A stretch of 64,000 nt of DNA, from NCBI RefSeq assembly GCF_003797825.1, contig NZ_RKME01000007.1:171970-235969 (forward strand), in the 5' to 3' direction. Source of the stretch: Gordonia sp. OPL2 (lineage in GTDB: Bacteria > Actinomycetota > Actinomycetes > Mycobacteriales > Mycobacteriaceae). Shown one piece after another: positions 34,138 through 43,602 of this stretch. Position 1 is the first letter of the stretch. Each line of letters begins with the position of its first letter. The position numbers were made by a program, and so were the translations under genes. Under the pieces are notes generated by a model. That model worked only from the letters and a program-made list of their open reading frames with translations. It was not told where the DNA came from and searched no databases.

Positions 34138-35525
34138 CCGGCGAGCTCGGGTTCGGCCCTGTCGACGGCCTCCGGATCGGTACCGAGGAACGACGCCGCC
34201 AACCCGCATGCGGCAATGACCGTGGTCAGGGCGAACAGCACGGGATAGTCCCAGCGATGCAGCGCCACCGACACCCACGCGGCGCCGAGTGCCGAGCCGC
34301 CGAATCGGAGCAGATTGAACAGGCCGAGTCCGGTGCCCTGCGCACCGGCAGCGGATCGGGTGGAGCCGGCAGCCGCCGGCGTCTGCACCAGGGCGACGCC
34401 GATACCGGTGAGGACGAGGACGGTGGAGAGCCATCCGATCTCCACCGCGACGCCGGTCGCCAGCGCCATCGCGGACTGGGCGACGATGAGGACGACCAGC
34501 CCCGTCCGAAGGATCGGCCGAGCTCCGAATTGGTCGCTGACCCGTCCCACGGGCGGCGCCAGGATCGCCATCGTCGCCGGTAGGGCGAACAACAGCACCC
34601 CTGCCACCGTTGTGCTCGCACCCTGCGCCACGGCATAGAGGGGGACCGCGAGCAGCGTCGCACCGAGCGCGAACATCTGTGCAAATGCCGCGCCGGCGCT
34701 CCGCGCGAACCGCGGCTCGGTGACGGCGCGCATGTCGATGAACGGGACCCGGACACGCAAGCAATGCCAGATGGCAAACGCGAGCAGGATGGTCGACGAG
34801 GCGAGCAGCGCGGCGACCACCCATCCGGCAGCCGACTCCGCCCCGATCAGCGTGACTCCGAGGATCAGCAACCCTGAGCCGAGGGTGATGGCGACCGCGC
34901 CGACGATGTCGAGCCGCATCACCTTGCCCGGGAAGCGCGGCACTCGCCGCAGGGTGAGGACTAGACCGAGCAGGGCGATCGGCGCGAGCGGCACGAATAC
35001 CCATCGCCATCCGGCGACATCGGCGAGCAGCCCACCGACCGATGGGCCGACCGCCTGGCCGATCCCGTTCACGCTGGCCCAGGCGCCGACCGCGCGGGCT
35101 CGACGTCGAGGGCCGAACAACCACGCGATCAGACCCATCACCGCCGGTGCGAAGACGGCGGCGGCCAGGCCCGCGAGCGCCCGCCACGCGATCAGGATCT
35201 CCAGCGTGGGGGCCGTCGCCGCCCCGATCGAACAGACCGCGGTGATCACGAGGGCGGCACAGTAGACGCGTCGCCGGCCGAATCGGTCCCCGACGTACCC
35301 GGCCAATGGCATTGCGGCCGCGAATGTGATGAGGAATCCGACGACGACAAACACTCCGCTGCCGAGTGGGGCGTCGAAGTCCGCAAGGATGGCCGACAGC
35401 GGCACATTGACCACACCATTGCTCAGCGTGCCGACGAATGTGCCGGTGAGCAGCGCCGCGAGGGCCAGCGGGGTCCCGGAGTCGTCGCCGACCGTTGTTC
35501 CGGGATCGGATCTGCGTGCCGTCAT
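34128..35525 (-). CDS. MFS transporter, DHA-type
   Basis: The 465-residue product has about 12-14 hydrophobic helices. Motif A between TM2 and TM3 is GYVGDRFGRRRVY, and motif C (GQAVGPSVGG) lies in TM5, typical of drug:H+ antiporters of the DHA families. It could export a substrate or toxic intermediate of the adjacent amine/aldehyde pathway. It is convergent with the PucR gene, overlapping by 10 bases. Confidence 0.88.
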   Translation of the reverse strand: MTARRSDPGTTVGDDSGTPLALAALLTGTFVGTLSNGVVNVPLSAILADFDAPLGSGVFVVVGFLITFAAAMPLAGYVGDRFGRRRVYCAALVITAVCSIGAATAPTLEILIAWRALAGLAAAVFAPAVMGLIAWLFGPRRRARAVGAWASVNGIGQAVGPSVGGLLADVAGWRWVFVPLAPIALLGLVLTLRRVPRFPGKVMRLDIVGAVAITLGSGLLILGVTLIGAESAAGWVVAALLASSTILLAFAIWHCLRVRVPFIDMRAVTEPRFARSAGAAFAQMFALGATLLAVPLYAVAQGASTTVAGVLLFALPATMAILAPPVGRVSDQFGARPILRTGLVVLIVAQSAMALATGVAVEIGWLSTVLVLTGIGVALVQTPAAAGSTRSAAGAQGTGLGLFNLLRFGGSALGAAWVSVALHRWDYPVLFALTTVIAACGLAASFLGTDPEAVDRAEPELAGQR

Positions 35526-35903
35526 CGCTTCCTCTGCCTGGTGTCGCGGATTCTCGAAATCAAGGTCTCAAACCCTGATTGGTGGTCACGATGTTTCCAC
35601 CCGGACGTGAGGATAAGAACTCGTGCACACCCACAGCATGCACACGGATTGTCGCGGTCCCCTGTGCACAGTGACCATCGACATCGTCGGAGTTGTTGCT
35701 GCCACGACCTGGGGCGAAACAACCCGTTCGCAACCGGGTTACACGCAGGTCACAGGACGCGACGAAACTGCGAAATCAGTTCAGTGTGCACACGAAACCC
35801 GGGAGCTACGTGTGCATCGTTCTGATTGACCGGTGAGGAAGGCGGGTGGAGTGTCTTCACCACCACAGCCCCGTTCGTTCCTCTCCCGTTAAGGACCTTC
35901 ACT
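35526..35903. promoter_or_regulatory. 378-bp divergent intergenic region with five TGTGCACA-like octamers
   Basis: No gene was found here; short frames do not show coding bias. The region separates the MFS and transporter starts. The palindromic octamer TGTGCACA occurs exactly at 35663-35670 and 35785-35792, and with one or two changes near 35623, 35638 and 35811. Such clustering in a promoter region suggests a multi-site operator, possibly for a GntR-, TetR- or LacI-type factor encoded elsewhere. Confidence 0.45.
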
Positions 35904-37514
35904 GTGCAGCCCATAGATCTCACTGCCGCCCATTGGGTATATCTGGCCGGCGTCATCGTCATCATCGCCACCATGGTCATGCGCAAGAACATCGTCGTTC
36001 CTGCCGTCATCGCAACGTTTCTCACGGCGTTCGCGTTCTCCGACAGCATCGTCACGGCGATCGCGTCGATCTTCAACGCCAGCTTGGTTGCCGCGAAGGA
36101 GCTGTTCAACATCTTCCTGATCATCGCGTTGGTGACCGCGATGTTGGGCGGTCTGCGCCAGATGGGCGCCGACCGACTGATGATCACTCCGTTCCGCAAG
36201 ATCATGCGCAGTCCGACAAGCAGTTTCATCATTCTTGCAGTCGTGACATACGTGATCTCCCTGTTCTTCTGGCCGACGCCCGCCGTTCCGCTGGTAGGCG
36301 CCGTGCTGATCCCGGTGGCCATCCGTGCCGGCCTGTCACCGATGTCGGTGGGAATGGTGATCGCCATTGCGGGACAGGGCATGGCACTGTCGTCGGACTA
36401 TGTGATGAAGGTGGCGCCTGGCATCTCGGCCAAGGCCGCCGGCATCGACGTCGACGGGGTCGCCGACAAGTCGCTCATCTTGTCGCTCATCGTCGGCGGG
36501 GTCGCCGTCGTCATCACGTGGTTGATGCAGCGTCGAACCTGGCGCGCTCCGTCGGCCGAACTGCTGACCGAGTGGGAGAACGAGGCCGACCGCCACGTCG
36601 AGTCATCGGACACAACCGCAGGCGACAACCATGCCAGCGGTGAGATCGAGGTCGTCTCTGCGGGCGGCGGAACGGCGGGGCACTCTGCCACCCGGTCGGC
36701 CGGTGCCTCAGGCGGGTCCGGTGACACACCATCCGGCTCACGTGGATCAACCGGCACCGCGGTGATCGATCCGGCTCCGCCGGCCAATGGCGGGGCCGAT
36801 GGTGAACCCAGCAACAAGGCAAGAATTTTCGCCTGTCTCGTACCGCTCGCATACTTGGCGTTCATCGTCTACCTCGTCCTCGGCAAGATCGGGGTCGTCC
36901 CGTCGCTCGAGGGTGGTGACGCAGCCGCCATGGTCGGTGGCATCGCGGCGCTGCTGCTCTTTGCCGTCTGCGCCGCAGACGAACCCAGTAAGTTCCTCGA
37001 GACAACTGCGGACCACCTCGTCGACGGATTGGTCTTCGCGTTCAAGGCCATGGGTATCGTCCTGCCGATCGCCGGATTCTTCCTCATCGGCAGCTCCGAC
37101 TACGCCGCGGAGATCCTCGGCCTGCCCGACGATGCCACGGGCCCGGCATTCCTCTTCGATCTCGTCAACGCGGCACAGTCGCACCTGCCCAATATTCCGA
37201 TCGTCACGTCCTTCGGCGTGCTGATCGTCGGACTCGTCGCGGGTCTCGACGGCTCGGGTTTCAGCGGGCTGCCGTTGACCGGTGCGCTCGCCGGGGCATT
37301 GGCGCCCGGCTCCGGAATGGACCCGGCCACCTTGGCCGCGATCGGGCAGATGGGCAACATCTGGTCGGGCGGCGGAACTCTCGTCGCCTGGTCGTCACTC
37401 GTCGCGGTGGCAGGTTTCGCTCGAGTGCCTGTTCTCAGCCTCGCCCGAAAGTGCTTTGTCCCTGTGATGAGCGGTCTGATCATCGCGACGGTGATCGCGA
37501 CGTACTTGTTGTAG
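35904..37514 (+). CDS. polytopic membrane transporter (ion-transporter/GntP-like), substrate unknown
   Basis: The GTG at 35904 has an AAGGA site; frames extending further upstream start in non-coding sequence. The 536-residue product has about 11 transmembrane segments in two halves separated by a low-complexity hydrophilic loop of about 90 residues (Ser/Gly/Thr-rich, roughly 210-305). Half one holds SLFFWPTPAVPLVGAVLIPV and GMVIAIAGQGMALSSDYVM; half two holds GFFLIGSSDYAAEILG and GLDGSGFSGLPLTGALAG. The repeat-like glycine motifs and two-fold design fit the ion transporter superfamily (GntP/CitMHS/DctM-like carboxylate carriers). A perfect hairpin follows 20 bases after the stop. Confidence 0.7.
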   Translation: MQPIDLTAAHWVYLAGVIVIIATMVMRKNIVVPAVIATFLTAFAFSDSIVTAIASIFNASLVAAKELFNIFLIIALVTAMLGGLRQMGADRLMITPFRKIMRSPTSSFIILAVVTYVISLFFWPTPAVPLVGAVLIPVAIRAGLSPMSVGMVIAIAGQGMALSSDYVMKVAPGISAKAAGIDVDGVADKSLILSLIVGGVAVVITWLMQRRTWRAPSAELLTEWENEADRHVESSDTTAGDNHASGEIEVVSAGGGTAGHSATRSAGASGGSGDTPSGSRGSTGTAVIDPAPPANGGADGEPSNKARIFACLVPLAYLAFIVYLVLGKIGVVPSLEGGDAAAMVGGIAALLLFAVCAADEPSKFLETTADHLVDGLVFAFKAMGIVLPIAGFFLIGSSDYAAEILGLPDDATGPAFLFDLVNAAQSHLPNIPIVTSFGVLIVGLVAGLDGSGFSGLPLTGALAGALAPGSGMDPATLAAIGQMGNIWSGGGTLVAWSSLVAVAGFARVPVLSLARKCFVPVMSGLIIATVIATYLL

Positions 37515-37534
37515 GAGTTTATGTTTCGCTGTCC

Positions 37535-37567
37535 GTGGCCCCACCGCTATAGATGCGGTGGGGCCAC
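37535..37567 (+). terminator. perfect 13-bp hairpin terminator after the transporter gene
   Basis: Arms gtggccccaccgc (37535-37547) and gcggtggggccac (37555-37567) pair without mismatch around a 7-base loop, 20 bases after the stop at 37514. It has no T-tract, as in the I-shaped terminators common in high-GC actinobacteria. Confidence 0.85.
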
Positions 37568-37685
37568 GGTCGGGTTGACGGGTCGGTCCTGCACACGACG
37601 GCCCGCCCGATCACCGATTTTCACGACGTCCTCCAGACACTCCTAGCTGGCATGTCCGCGACCAACCGCTCCGCCGATGGCGCCC

Positions 37686-37828
37686 GGGCACAGTCGGCGA
37701 AATTCAGGGCACGATCGGCGAATACTGGGCACAGTCGGCGAGATTCAGGGCACGGTCGGCGAATTCTGGGGCACAGTCGGCGAGTTCTGGGGCACGATCG
37801 GCGAATTCTTGGGCACGGTCAGCGAGTC
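37686..37828. repeat. tandem array of a 21-bp unit (about 6.7 copies)
   Basis: Units beginning gggcac start at 37686, 37707, 37727, 37748, 37769, 37790 and 37811; the period is 21 bases except one unit of 20. The consensus is close to gggcacagtcggcgaattct. In one plus-strand frame it would encode repeating G-T-V-G-E-F-W, and in a minus-strand frame repeating V-P-Q-N-S-P-T. The single-base deletion in the second unit shifts any such frame and no start site is convincing, so it is treated as a non-coding minisatellite. It fills the 352-bp space between the transporter terminator and the lipase stop. Confidence 0.85.
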
Positions 37829-37866
37829 GAGGGCGGGGGCTGGGCTGGGCTGGGACAGCGACGTTC

Positions 37867-39270
37867 TCACGTCCCCGGAAACCCCTTCGGCAGCGGCGCC
37901 GGATAGTCGAGCTTGAACCGCGGACCCGGCGACGCTCCGCGCAGCACCGCGCTGATCCAGGCCTGCGCCGGCATCCAGCCCACCGCCGCGTTGGTGACGT
38001 GTTCGGGCAGCGGAATCGTCACGAAACGTAAGTCTGCGCCGGCCTGCCAATACTTGCGGACCACAGGTAGCACCACCGTCGACGGCGGGATCAGCTCATC
38101 CCAGATCCCGTGGAACCACAGCACCGGGGTATCGGGAATGTGCTTGTCCAGACTGAGGTCTCGCAGGAGCGGCATCACGCCTGGAGCCTTCTCGAGCGTC
38201 TTACCGGGTTGGAAGTAGTCGCGGATCGGCCGCCACATGCCGGTCATCGCAGCGGTGTACACGCAGCGGTCGCCGAGGTCGGCGACGATCTTCTGTCCCG
38301 CAGGCGTGAGGAGCCGCTTCGCGTCGAAGATCTCCGGATACTCGCGGGACAGCGCGGCGAAGCCGAGCCACATGGTGAAGTTGCTGATCCCGGTGACTCC
38401 CGGCTGCGCGCCCGTCGCGTAGCGGGCCTGCGCGGTCAGATCCGCAGGCGCGCCGCCCATGGCGGTGCCGAGGATCGTCACATCGGGGGCGTAGGTCTTG
38501 CGCAGGCCGGCCGCACGGATGGAGCCCGATCCGCCACCGGAGTATCCGTACAGCGCGAACCCCGACCGCCGCAGACCAAGCGTCGTGTCGTTCTTCACCG
38601 CGCGCAGACTGTCGAGCACCATCTTGCCCTCGTCCCAGGTGCTGAACGTGTTGAACTTGCCGTCGAAGTCGGGGACGTTGACCGCGAAACCCTGAGCGAG
38701 CCAAGACGTTGCGAGGGTTGCCTCCTTGAAGGTGCCCGTCTGCAGGGTGTGCGACGGGTTGCACGCCGAACTGGTGGAGTCGATCGCCTCCTGGAAGGAG
38801 ACCACCGGACGCGGACTACCGGTCCATGGGGTGCCGGGGATGATCACCGACGTAGCGGTCACGATCGGCCGGCCGTGTGCGTCCTCCGACCGGTACAGCA
38901 ACTGCTTGGTGTGCACCGGGAACGGGATGCCGAGAATCCGGGTCTGAACCACCCGCGTCCGCACGATCTGGCCAGGCCGGTAGGCGCCGATGTTCGGCGG
39001 ATCGCGGTACCACGGGTCCGTGTCCGGGGTGGCGATCGGCAGGGCGCGATAGATGTCCGGCTCGCGTGGCAACTGCGGCAACTGGTTCTGGTGCGGCGGA
39101 AAGCTGTGCGGGAAAGCCGGATTCGCACCGGCTGATCCGGGCATCAGGAGACCAACGCCCACCACGGCGGCGACAGTCGCGAGCACGACGATGCGCCGCC
39201 ATGTCTTGTGCGGCGCCCCCCGATCATGCGTGTTCGCGGATCGCTCCTGATCGATGTGCTGGATCTCCAC
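37867..39270 (-). CDS. secreted lipase (PF03583 LIP family)
   Basis: A GTG start at 39270 with a GGGGGAGA site gives 467 residues. After a basic N-region comes a signal segment (IVVLATVAAVVGVGLLMPGS, cleavage near GANPAFP). The mature enzyme is an alpha/beta hydrolase with the nucleophile in GYSGGGSGS, an acid in WFHGIWDELIPP, and a His in LPEHVTNAA. The TKQLLYRSEDAHGRPIVTAT block is typical of secretory lipases in Nocardia and Gordonia. It is divergent from a TetR regulator that probably controls it, and an acyl-CoA ligase follows that regulator, pointing to use of extracellular lipid or ester. Confidence 0.88.
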   Translation of the reverse strand: MEIQHIDQERSANTHDRGAPHKTWRRIVVLATVAAVVGVGLLMPGSAGANPAFPHSFPPHQNQLPQLPREPDIYRALPIATPDTDPWYRDPPNIGAYRPGQIVRTRVVQTRILGIPFPVHTKQLLYRSEDAHGRPIVTATSVIIPGTPWTGSPRPVVSFQEAIDSTSSACNPSHTLQTGTFKEATLATSWLAQGFAVNVPDFDGKFNTFSTWDEGKMVLDSLRAVKNDTTLGLRRSGFALYGYSGGGSGSIRAAGLRKTYAPDVTILGTAMGGAPADLTAQARYATGAQPGVTGISNFTMWLGFAALSREYPEIFDAKRLLTPAGQKIVADLGDRCVYTAAMTGMWRPIRDYFQPGKTLEKAPGVMPLLRDLSLDKHIPDTPVLWFHGIWDELIPPSTVVLPVVRKYWQAGADLRFVTIPLPEHVTNAAVGWMPAQAWISAVLRGASPGPRFKLDYPAPLPKGFPGT

Positions 39271-39321
39271 GCGTTCTCCCCCGTCGTCGGTGATGCCGGT
39301 CACAGCAGTACAGCACACGCC

Positions 39322-39346
39322 CTTGTTTTGAACAAGAGCTCTTGTT
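39322..39346. promoter_or_regulatory. overlapping dyad symmetries, candidate TetR operator
   Basis: An exact 16-bp palindrome aacaagagctcttgtt (39331-39346) overlaps a second dyad, cttgtt-TTG-aacaag (39322-39336), so the hexamer CTTGTT/AACAAG occurs three times. It lies in the 101-bp gap between the divergent lipase and TetR starts. This is the size and symmetry expected for a TetR-family operator bound by one or two dimers. Confidence 0.7.
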
Positions 39347-39371
39347 GGTAATTGCTTCTACACTTCGTCAG

Positions 39372-40043
39372 GTGACCGGAAAAGCACGAAGCGCGGGGAA
39401 GCAGTCCCCCGCCGGCCGTCGTATCAAGGGGCTCGACGCGACGGAGCGGGCGCAGCAGCGACGTGAACTGATCCTCGACGCGGCGCTCGACCTCTTCACC
39501 CGGGACGGTTACGCGAACTCGTCGATCGAGACGATCTGCCAGATGGCATATGTCGGGAACAAGGCCTTCTATGAGCACTTCTCCACCAAGGAGGCGTGCT
39601 ATCTCGAACTGCTGCAACGCAACACGCACATGATCTTCGAGAAGCTCTACGCGGCACCCGACGACGCCGACGACACCGAGGCCACCCTCACCCGTCGGTT
39701 GCTGACGATGTTCGTCGACGCCTTGGCCGACGATCCGCGGATCGGCGTGATCACCTTCGGCCAGTCAGGCGGCATCTCCCCCACCGTCGAACGGCAACGG
39801 CGCGCGAACCGTCGTCAGGCCGCCGACCTCATCCGCTCGGTGTGGTCACGCTTCGACAAGGGTCCCGCCGCCGCGGGCGAGCACCTGGCGATCGCCGTGA
39901 CCGGCGGCCTGTTCGACCTGATCGCCGATGCGCTCGACCAATCAGACGGCGAGCTCACCGGCCGGACGCGCACGCAACTGGCCGACGACATGACCGACTT
40001 CGTGCTCACCGTGCGGGCGGGTATGCGCGGCGAGCAACCCTGA
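39372..40043 (+). CDS. TetR-family transcriptional regulator
   Basis: The product has 223 residues from a GTG at 39372. The N-terminal HTH (about 27-75) reads RRELILDAALDLFTRDGYAN then SSIETICQMAYVGNKAFYEHF, the standard TetR DNA-binding domain with the FYEHFSTKEACY ending. The C-terminal ligand domain is helical and unrecognised. It is divergent from the secreted lipase and 102 bases upstream of an acyl-CoA ligase, so a fatty acid or acyl-CoA is a plausible effector. Confidence 0.9.
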   Translation: MTGKARSAGKQSPAGRRIKGLDATERAQQRRELILDAALDLFTRDGYANSSIETICQMAYVGNKAFYEHFSTKEACYLELLQRNTHMIFEKLYAAPDDADDTEATLTRRLLTMFVDALADDPRIGVITFGQSGGISPTVERQRRANRRQAADLIRSVWSRFDKGPAAAGEHLAIAVTGGLFDLIADALDQSDGELTGRTRTQLADDMTDFVLTVRAGMRGEQP

Positions 40044-40145
40044 TCTCCCTCCGACGAGCCGCATTCGGGCAACTCACCCTCCTCACCTTCGGTGAAGTGC
40101 GACGCTCAGAGGGACGCATCCGGCCCGTCAGGATCGAGGAGACCC

Positions 40146-41768
40146 ATGCTGAGCACCATGCAAGACGCCCCGCTGTCCATCGCGCAGCTGCTGCGTCACG
40201 GCAGCACCGTCCACGGCACCGCCGAGGTGGTGACCTGGACCGATTCCGGTCCTCGCCGCCGCAGCTACGCCGAGACCGGCCGACGATGTGCGCAGCTCGC
40301 GCACGCGCTGCGTGGTCTCGGCATCACCGGCGACGAGCGGGTGGCGACGTTCATGTGGAACAACGCCGAGCATCTCGAGGCCTACCTGGCCGTCCCGTCG
40401 ATGGGCGCGGTGCTGCACACCCTCAACATTCGACTGTTTCCCGAACAGCTGATCCATGTGGCCAATCACGGCGAGGACCAGATCATCATCGTCGATCCGA
40501 CGTTGCTGCCGCTGCTCACGCCTCACCTACCGCACTTGAGCACGGTGAAACATGTGATCGTCACCGGCGATTCGACCGATGGGATCGACGTGCCCGACGG
40601 GGTGCAGGTGCATGCGTACGAGACCCTGATCGCCGAGGAGCCCACCGAGTTCGATTGGCCGGAGGTCGACGAGCGGTCGGCGGCCGCGATGTGTTACACC
40701 TCGGGAACCACAGGTGACCCGAAAGGTGTTGTCTACTCGCATCGTTCGATCTACCTGCATTCCATGCAGGTGTGTATGAGCGAAGGCCCGGCCCTCAAGC
40801 AGGGCGACCGAGCGTTGGCGATCGTGCCCCAATTCCATGCGATGGCATGGGGATTGCCGTACGCGGCCTTCATGATCGGGGCGTCGATGATCATGCCCGA
40901 CCGCTTCCTGCAGCCCGAACCTCTGGCCGCGCTGATCGCTGCGGAACAGCCCACGTTCTCGGCCGCGGTGCCGACCATCTGGCAGGGACTGCACCAGTAT
41001 CTCGAGCAGCATCCGCAGGACATCTCGTGCATGCATGACGTTCTCATCGGCGGTTCCGCCGTGCCGCCGTCGCTGATGCACACCTTTGACGAGGATCACG
41101 GCATCCAGGTGCTGCAGGGGTGGGGCATGACCGAGACGTCGCCGCTCGGCTCGGTGTCACGCCCGCCCGCCGGCACCGAGGGTGAGGAGCGGTGGCGCTA
41201 CCGCTATACCCAGGGGCGATTCCCGGCGTCGGTGCAGGCGCGGCTCGTCGACGACCTCGGCGCGGTCGTGCCCAGCGACGGCAGATCGGTCGGCGAGGTC
41301 GAGGTCCGCGGCCCCTGGATCACCGGTTCGTACTACGGCATCGACGCCGCCGACAAGTTTCACGATGGCTGGCTGCGCACCGGCGACGTCGGGACCATCA
41401 CGCCCGACGGTTATCTCACCCTCACCGACCGCACCAAGGACATCATCAAGTCCGGCGGCGAATGGATCTCCTCGGTCGATCTCGAGAACGAGGTCATGGG
41501 GCATCCGGACGTCATCGAGGCGGCCGTGATCGGCGTGCCCGACGCGAAATGGGACGAGCGGCCCTTGGTGGCCGTCGTGCTGCGGGAGGGTTCCGCCGCG
41601 AAGGTCGAGGATCTCCGAGAGTTCCTGTCCGACAAGGTCGCCAAGTGGCAGCTACCGGAGAACTGGACGGTGATCAACGAGGTCCCGAAGACGAGCGTCG
41701 GCAAGTTCGACAAGAAGCGGCTGCGATCGCAGTACAAGGATGGGGAGTTGGACGTCACGCGGGTGTGA
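40146..41768 (+). CDS. fatty-acid--CoA ligase (AMP-binding, ANL superfamily)
   Basis: The ATG at 40146 has a GAGGAGA site and gives 540 residues. The adenylation core shows the P-loop CYTSGTTGDPKGVVYSH, the A5 motif GWGMTETSPLG, the hinge DRTKDIIKSGGEWISS and a C-terminal KTSVGKFDKKRLR carrying the catalytic lysine. This is the pattern of medium/long-chain FadD-type ligases, which activate fatty acids to acyl-CoA via acyl-AMP. Co-orientation with TetR and the nearby lipase suggests a small lipid-uptake regulon. Confidence 0.9.
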   Translation: MLSTMQDAPLSIAQLLRHGSTVHGTAEVVTWTDSGPRRRSYAETGRRCAQLAHALRGLGITGDERVATFMWNNAEHLEAYLAVPSMGAVLHTLNIRLFPEQLIHVANHGEDQIIIVDPTLLPLLTPHLPHLSTVKHVIVTGDSTDGIDVPDGVQVHAYETLIAEEPTEFDWPEVDERSAAAMCYTSGTTGDPKGVVYSHRSIYLHSMQVCMSEGPALKQGDRALAIVPQFHAMAWGLPYAAFMIGASMIMPDRFLQPEPLAALIAAEQPTFSAAVPTIWQGLHQYLEQHPQDISCMHDVLIGGSAVPPSLMHTFDEDHGIQVLQGWGMTETSPLGSVSRPPAGTEGEERWRYRYTQGRFPASVQARLVDDLGAVVPSDGRSVGEVEVRGPWITGSYYGIDAADKFHDGWLRTGDVGTITPDGYLTLTDRTKDIIKSGGEWISSVDLENEVMGHPDVIEAAVIGVPDAKWDERPLVAVVLREGSAAKVEDLREFLSDKVAKWQLPENWTVINEVPKTSVGKFDKKRLRSQYKDGELDVTRV

Positions 41769-41850
41769 GGAGCGGGCTCATTCGGGGTTCGCGGACTCGC
41801 CGGTGGGGTTAGCGTGGGTCGCATTCACCGCGCGCCTGGCCCTGGCGTCA

Positions 41851-43602
41851 TCAGACTTCGGCGTCGGTCAGCTTCCACCGCGCCGAAGCATCCTGTCGGT
41901 CCCAGAAGGTAGCGAATCGTCCACCCGCAGCCAACAACTCCTCGCGAGTACCTGACTCCACAACTTTGCCGCCCTCGAGCACGATCACCCGGTCCGCGTG
42001 ACGAATTCCCGCCTGACGATGCGCGACGATCACGCGGGTGCGATCGGTGATGTCGACCGACAGAGCATCCACCACGGCACGTTCGTTCTCGTTGTCCAAC
42101 GCACTGGTCGCTTCGTCGATCAACAACACCGGCGCGGGTTTCACCAGCGCACGCGCGATGCTGATGCGCTGACGTTCACCGCCCGACAGCACCGAACCGG
42201 CCTCCCCCACACGAGACTCCGCACCATCGGGCAGCCGGCCGGTGATCTCGTCCACTCGGGCCAACCGCATCGCGGCGTCGATCCGCTGCGGCGACGCGCT
42301 CGGATCGCCGGCCAGAACGTTGTCGGTGATGCTGCCCTCGATGAGGTACGGCTGCTGAAAGACCACACTCGCGAGCGCGCGCCGGGTGTCGTGGTCGAGA
42401 CTGGCCGCATCCACCCCGTCGAACAGAATGCGACCTGTGGTGGGTGTGTACAGGCCGGCAATCAGACCAAGCACCGTGCTCTTGCCCGATCCCGACGGTC
42501 CGATGATCGCGGTCGTCGATCCCGCTTCCAGCAGAAGATCCACACCGTCGAGCACAGGCTGGTCGGGGTCACCGTAATCGAATCCGACATTCTCGAACTC
42601 GATGCGCGGCGCCATCAGTGCACGGTGCGACACATCTCCACTCGGATCGACCGGCGCGTCGATCACCGCCTGGATCTTGCCGAGCACGCCACGCGCATTC
42701 TCCAGCCCCGATGCCAGATCACCCAGTGCAGCAAATGGTTCCAGGTACCGCACCGCCACGACGATCAGCGCGACCGCCTCTGCCACCGACAACGTGCCCC
42801 GGACCGTCAACCATGCCGTGACGCCGGCGAGCGCGAACAGCGCGAGCTGACCGGCAATGCTGAACAGCACCTGTCCGGGAATCTGCAGTGCCAGCAGTCG
42901 CGTCGTCGCACCATGTTGTCTGGCGAGTGCCGCGCCCGCCAGGCTGCGCTCGGGCTCCACTCGACGCGCCACGCGCAGCGCCTCCTGAGTACGCGCGAAC
43001 TCGACGATCCGCTCGGTCAGTTCCGAATTGGCCTCGTCGGCAACGCGATCGGCGCGGCGCGTCATCGCGCCGGTCGCCCACAGAGCGCCGAGCAGCAGCG
43101 GTACTCCCGCCAACGCGACCACAGCGAGTTGCCACGACACCCCAAACAACACGAGTCCGATGGCGACCGGCAACAGCACGGCATTGACCACCGGCACCAG
43201 CAGGTACACGACCACACCGACGAGGTCGGGACCAGTGGCGGCGATCGCCTGCCGGGCAGTGGCGGTGTTGGCGGCGGTGAACCAGCTCAGCTGGATACGC
43301 GAAAGCCGCTCAGCCACTCGATGTTGTGTGGTGTCGAGAAGCGTGAAGCCCATCAGCGAACCCACTTTGGAGGCTGCGGCGTCGACAAGCCATCCGAAGA
43401 GCGTCACAACAGTCAATCCGGCAAGCCACAGAAGTGCGGTGCCGTGTTCACCGTCGACGAGGCCGGCGATCAGCGGCACCAACATCACCACGCCGACGGC
43501 ACGCAGCAGGACCGACAGGATCGCGAGCCCGAAGAAACGGTTGATGGCGGGCCGGGACTCAGGCGGTAGTAGTGCGAGAAGAGTGCGGATCATCGCGATC
43601 AT
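41851..43602 (-). CDS. irtB: ABC exporter-fold siderophore importer subunit IrtB
   Basis: The product has 583 residues from the ATG at 43602, which overlaps the irtA stop by 4 bases. Six transmembrane helices are followed by an ATPase domain with Walker A ([11 protein letters not shown]), signature LSGGERQR, Walker B ([13 protein letters not shown]) and a switch His (VIVAHR). Length and partner match mycobacterial IrtB (about 580 aa). With IrtA it forms the heterodimer that brings Fe(III)-carboxymycobactin-type siderophore into the cell. It is probably iron-repressed through the IdeR-like box upstream of irtA. Confidence 0.9.
   Translation of the reverse strand: MIAMIRTLLALLPPESRPAINRFFGLAILSVLLRAVGVVMLVPLIAGLVDGEHGTALLWLAGLTVVTLFGWLVDAAASKVGSLMGFTLLDTTQHRVAERLSRIQLSWFTAANTATARQAIAATGPDLVGVVVYLLVPVVNAVLLPVAIGLVLFGVSWQLAVVALAGVPLLLGALWATGAMTRRADRVADEANSELTERIVEFARTQEALRVARRVEPERSLAGAALARQHGATTRLLALQIPGQVLFSIAGQLALFALAGVTAWLTVRGTLSVAEAVALIVVAVRYLEPFAALGDLASGLENARGVLGKIQAVIDAPVDPSGDVSHRALMAPRIEFENVGFDYGDPDQPVLDGVDLLLEAGSTTAIIGPSGSGKSTVLGLIAGLYTPTTGRILFDGVDAASLDHDTRRALASVVFQQPYLIEGSITDNVLAGDPSASPQRIDAAMRLARVDEITGRLPDGAESRVGEAGSVLSGGERQRISIARALVKPAPVLLIDEATSALDNENERAVVDALSVDITDRTRVIVAHRQAGIRHADRVIVLEGGKVVESGTREELLAAGGRFATFWDRQDASARWKLTDAEV

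Noticed and set aside
34015..35187. Minus-strand frame of 390 codons within the MFS gene
   Set aside because: Same strand, other frame; Arg/Gly-rich and lacks hydrophobic helices, whereas the MFS frame shows motifs A and C.
37686..37828. Possible CRISPR array
   Set aside because: The 21-bp units are directly adjacent, with no unique spacers, and no cas gene is present.
37677..37916. Small repeat protein (GTVGEFW repeats)
   Set aside because: A one-base deletion in the second unit changes the frame, and there is no ribosome-binding site or homologous flanking sequence.
41998..43569. Long open frame of 523 codons on the plus strand
   Set aside because: It is the antisense of irtB; its product is His/Arg/Gln-rich with no domain, a typical high-GC shadow frame.
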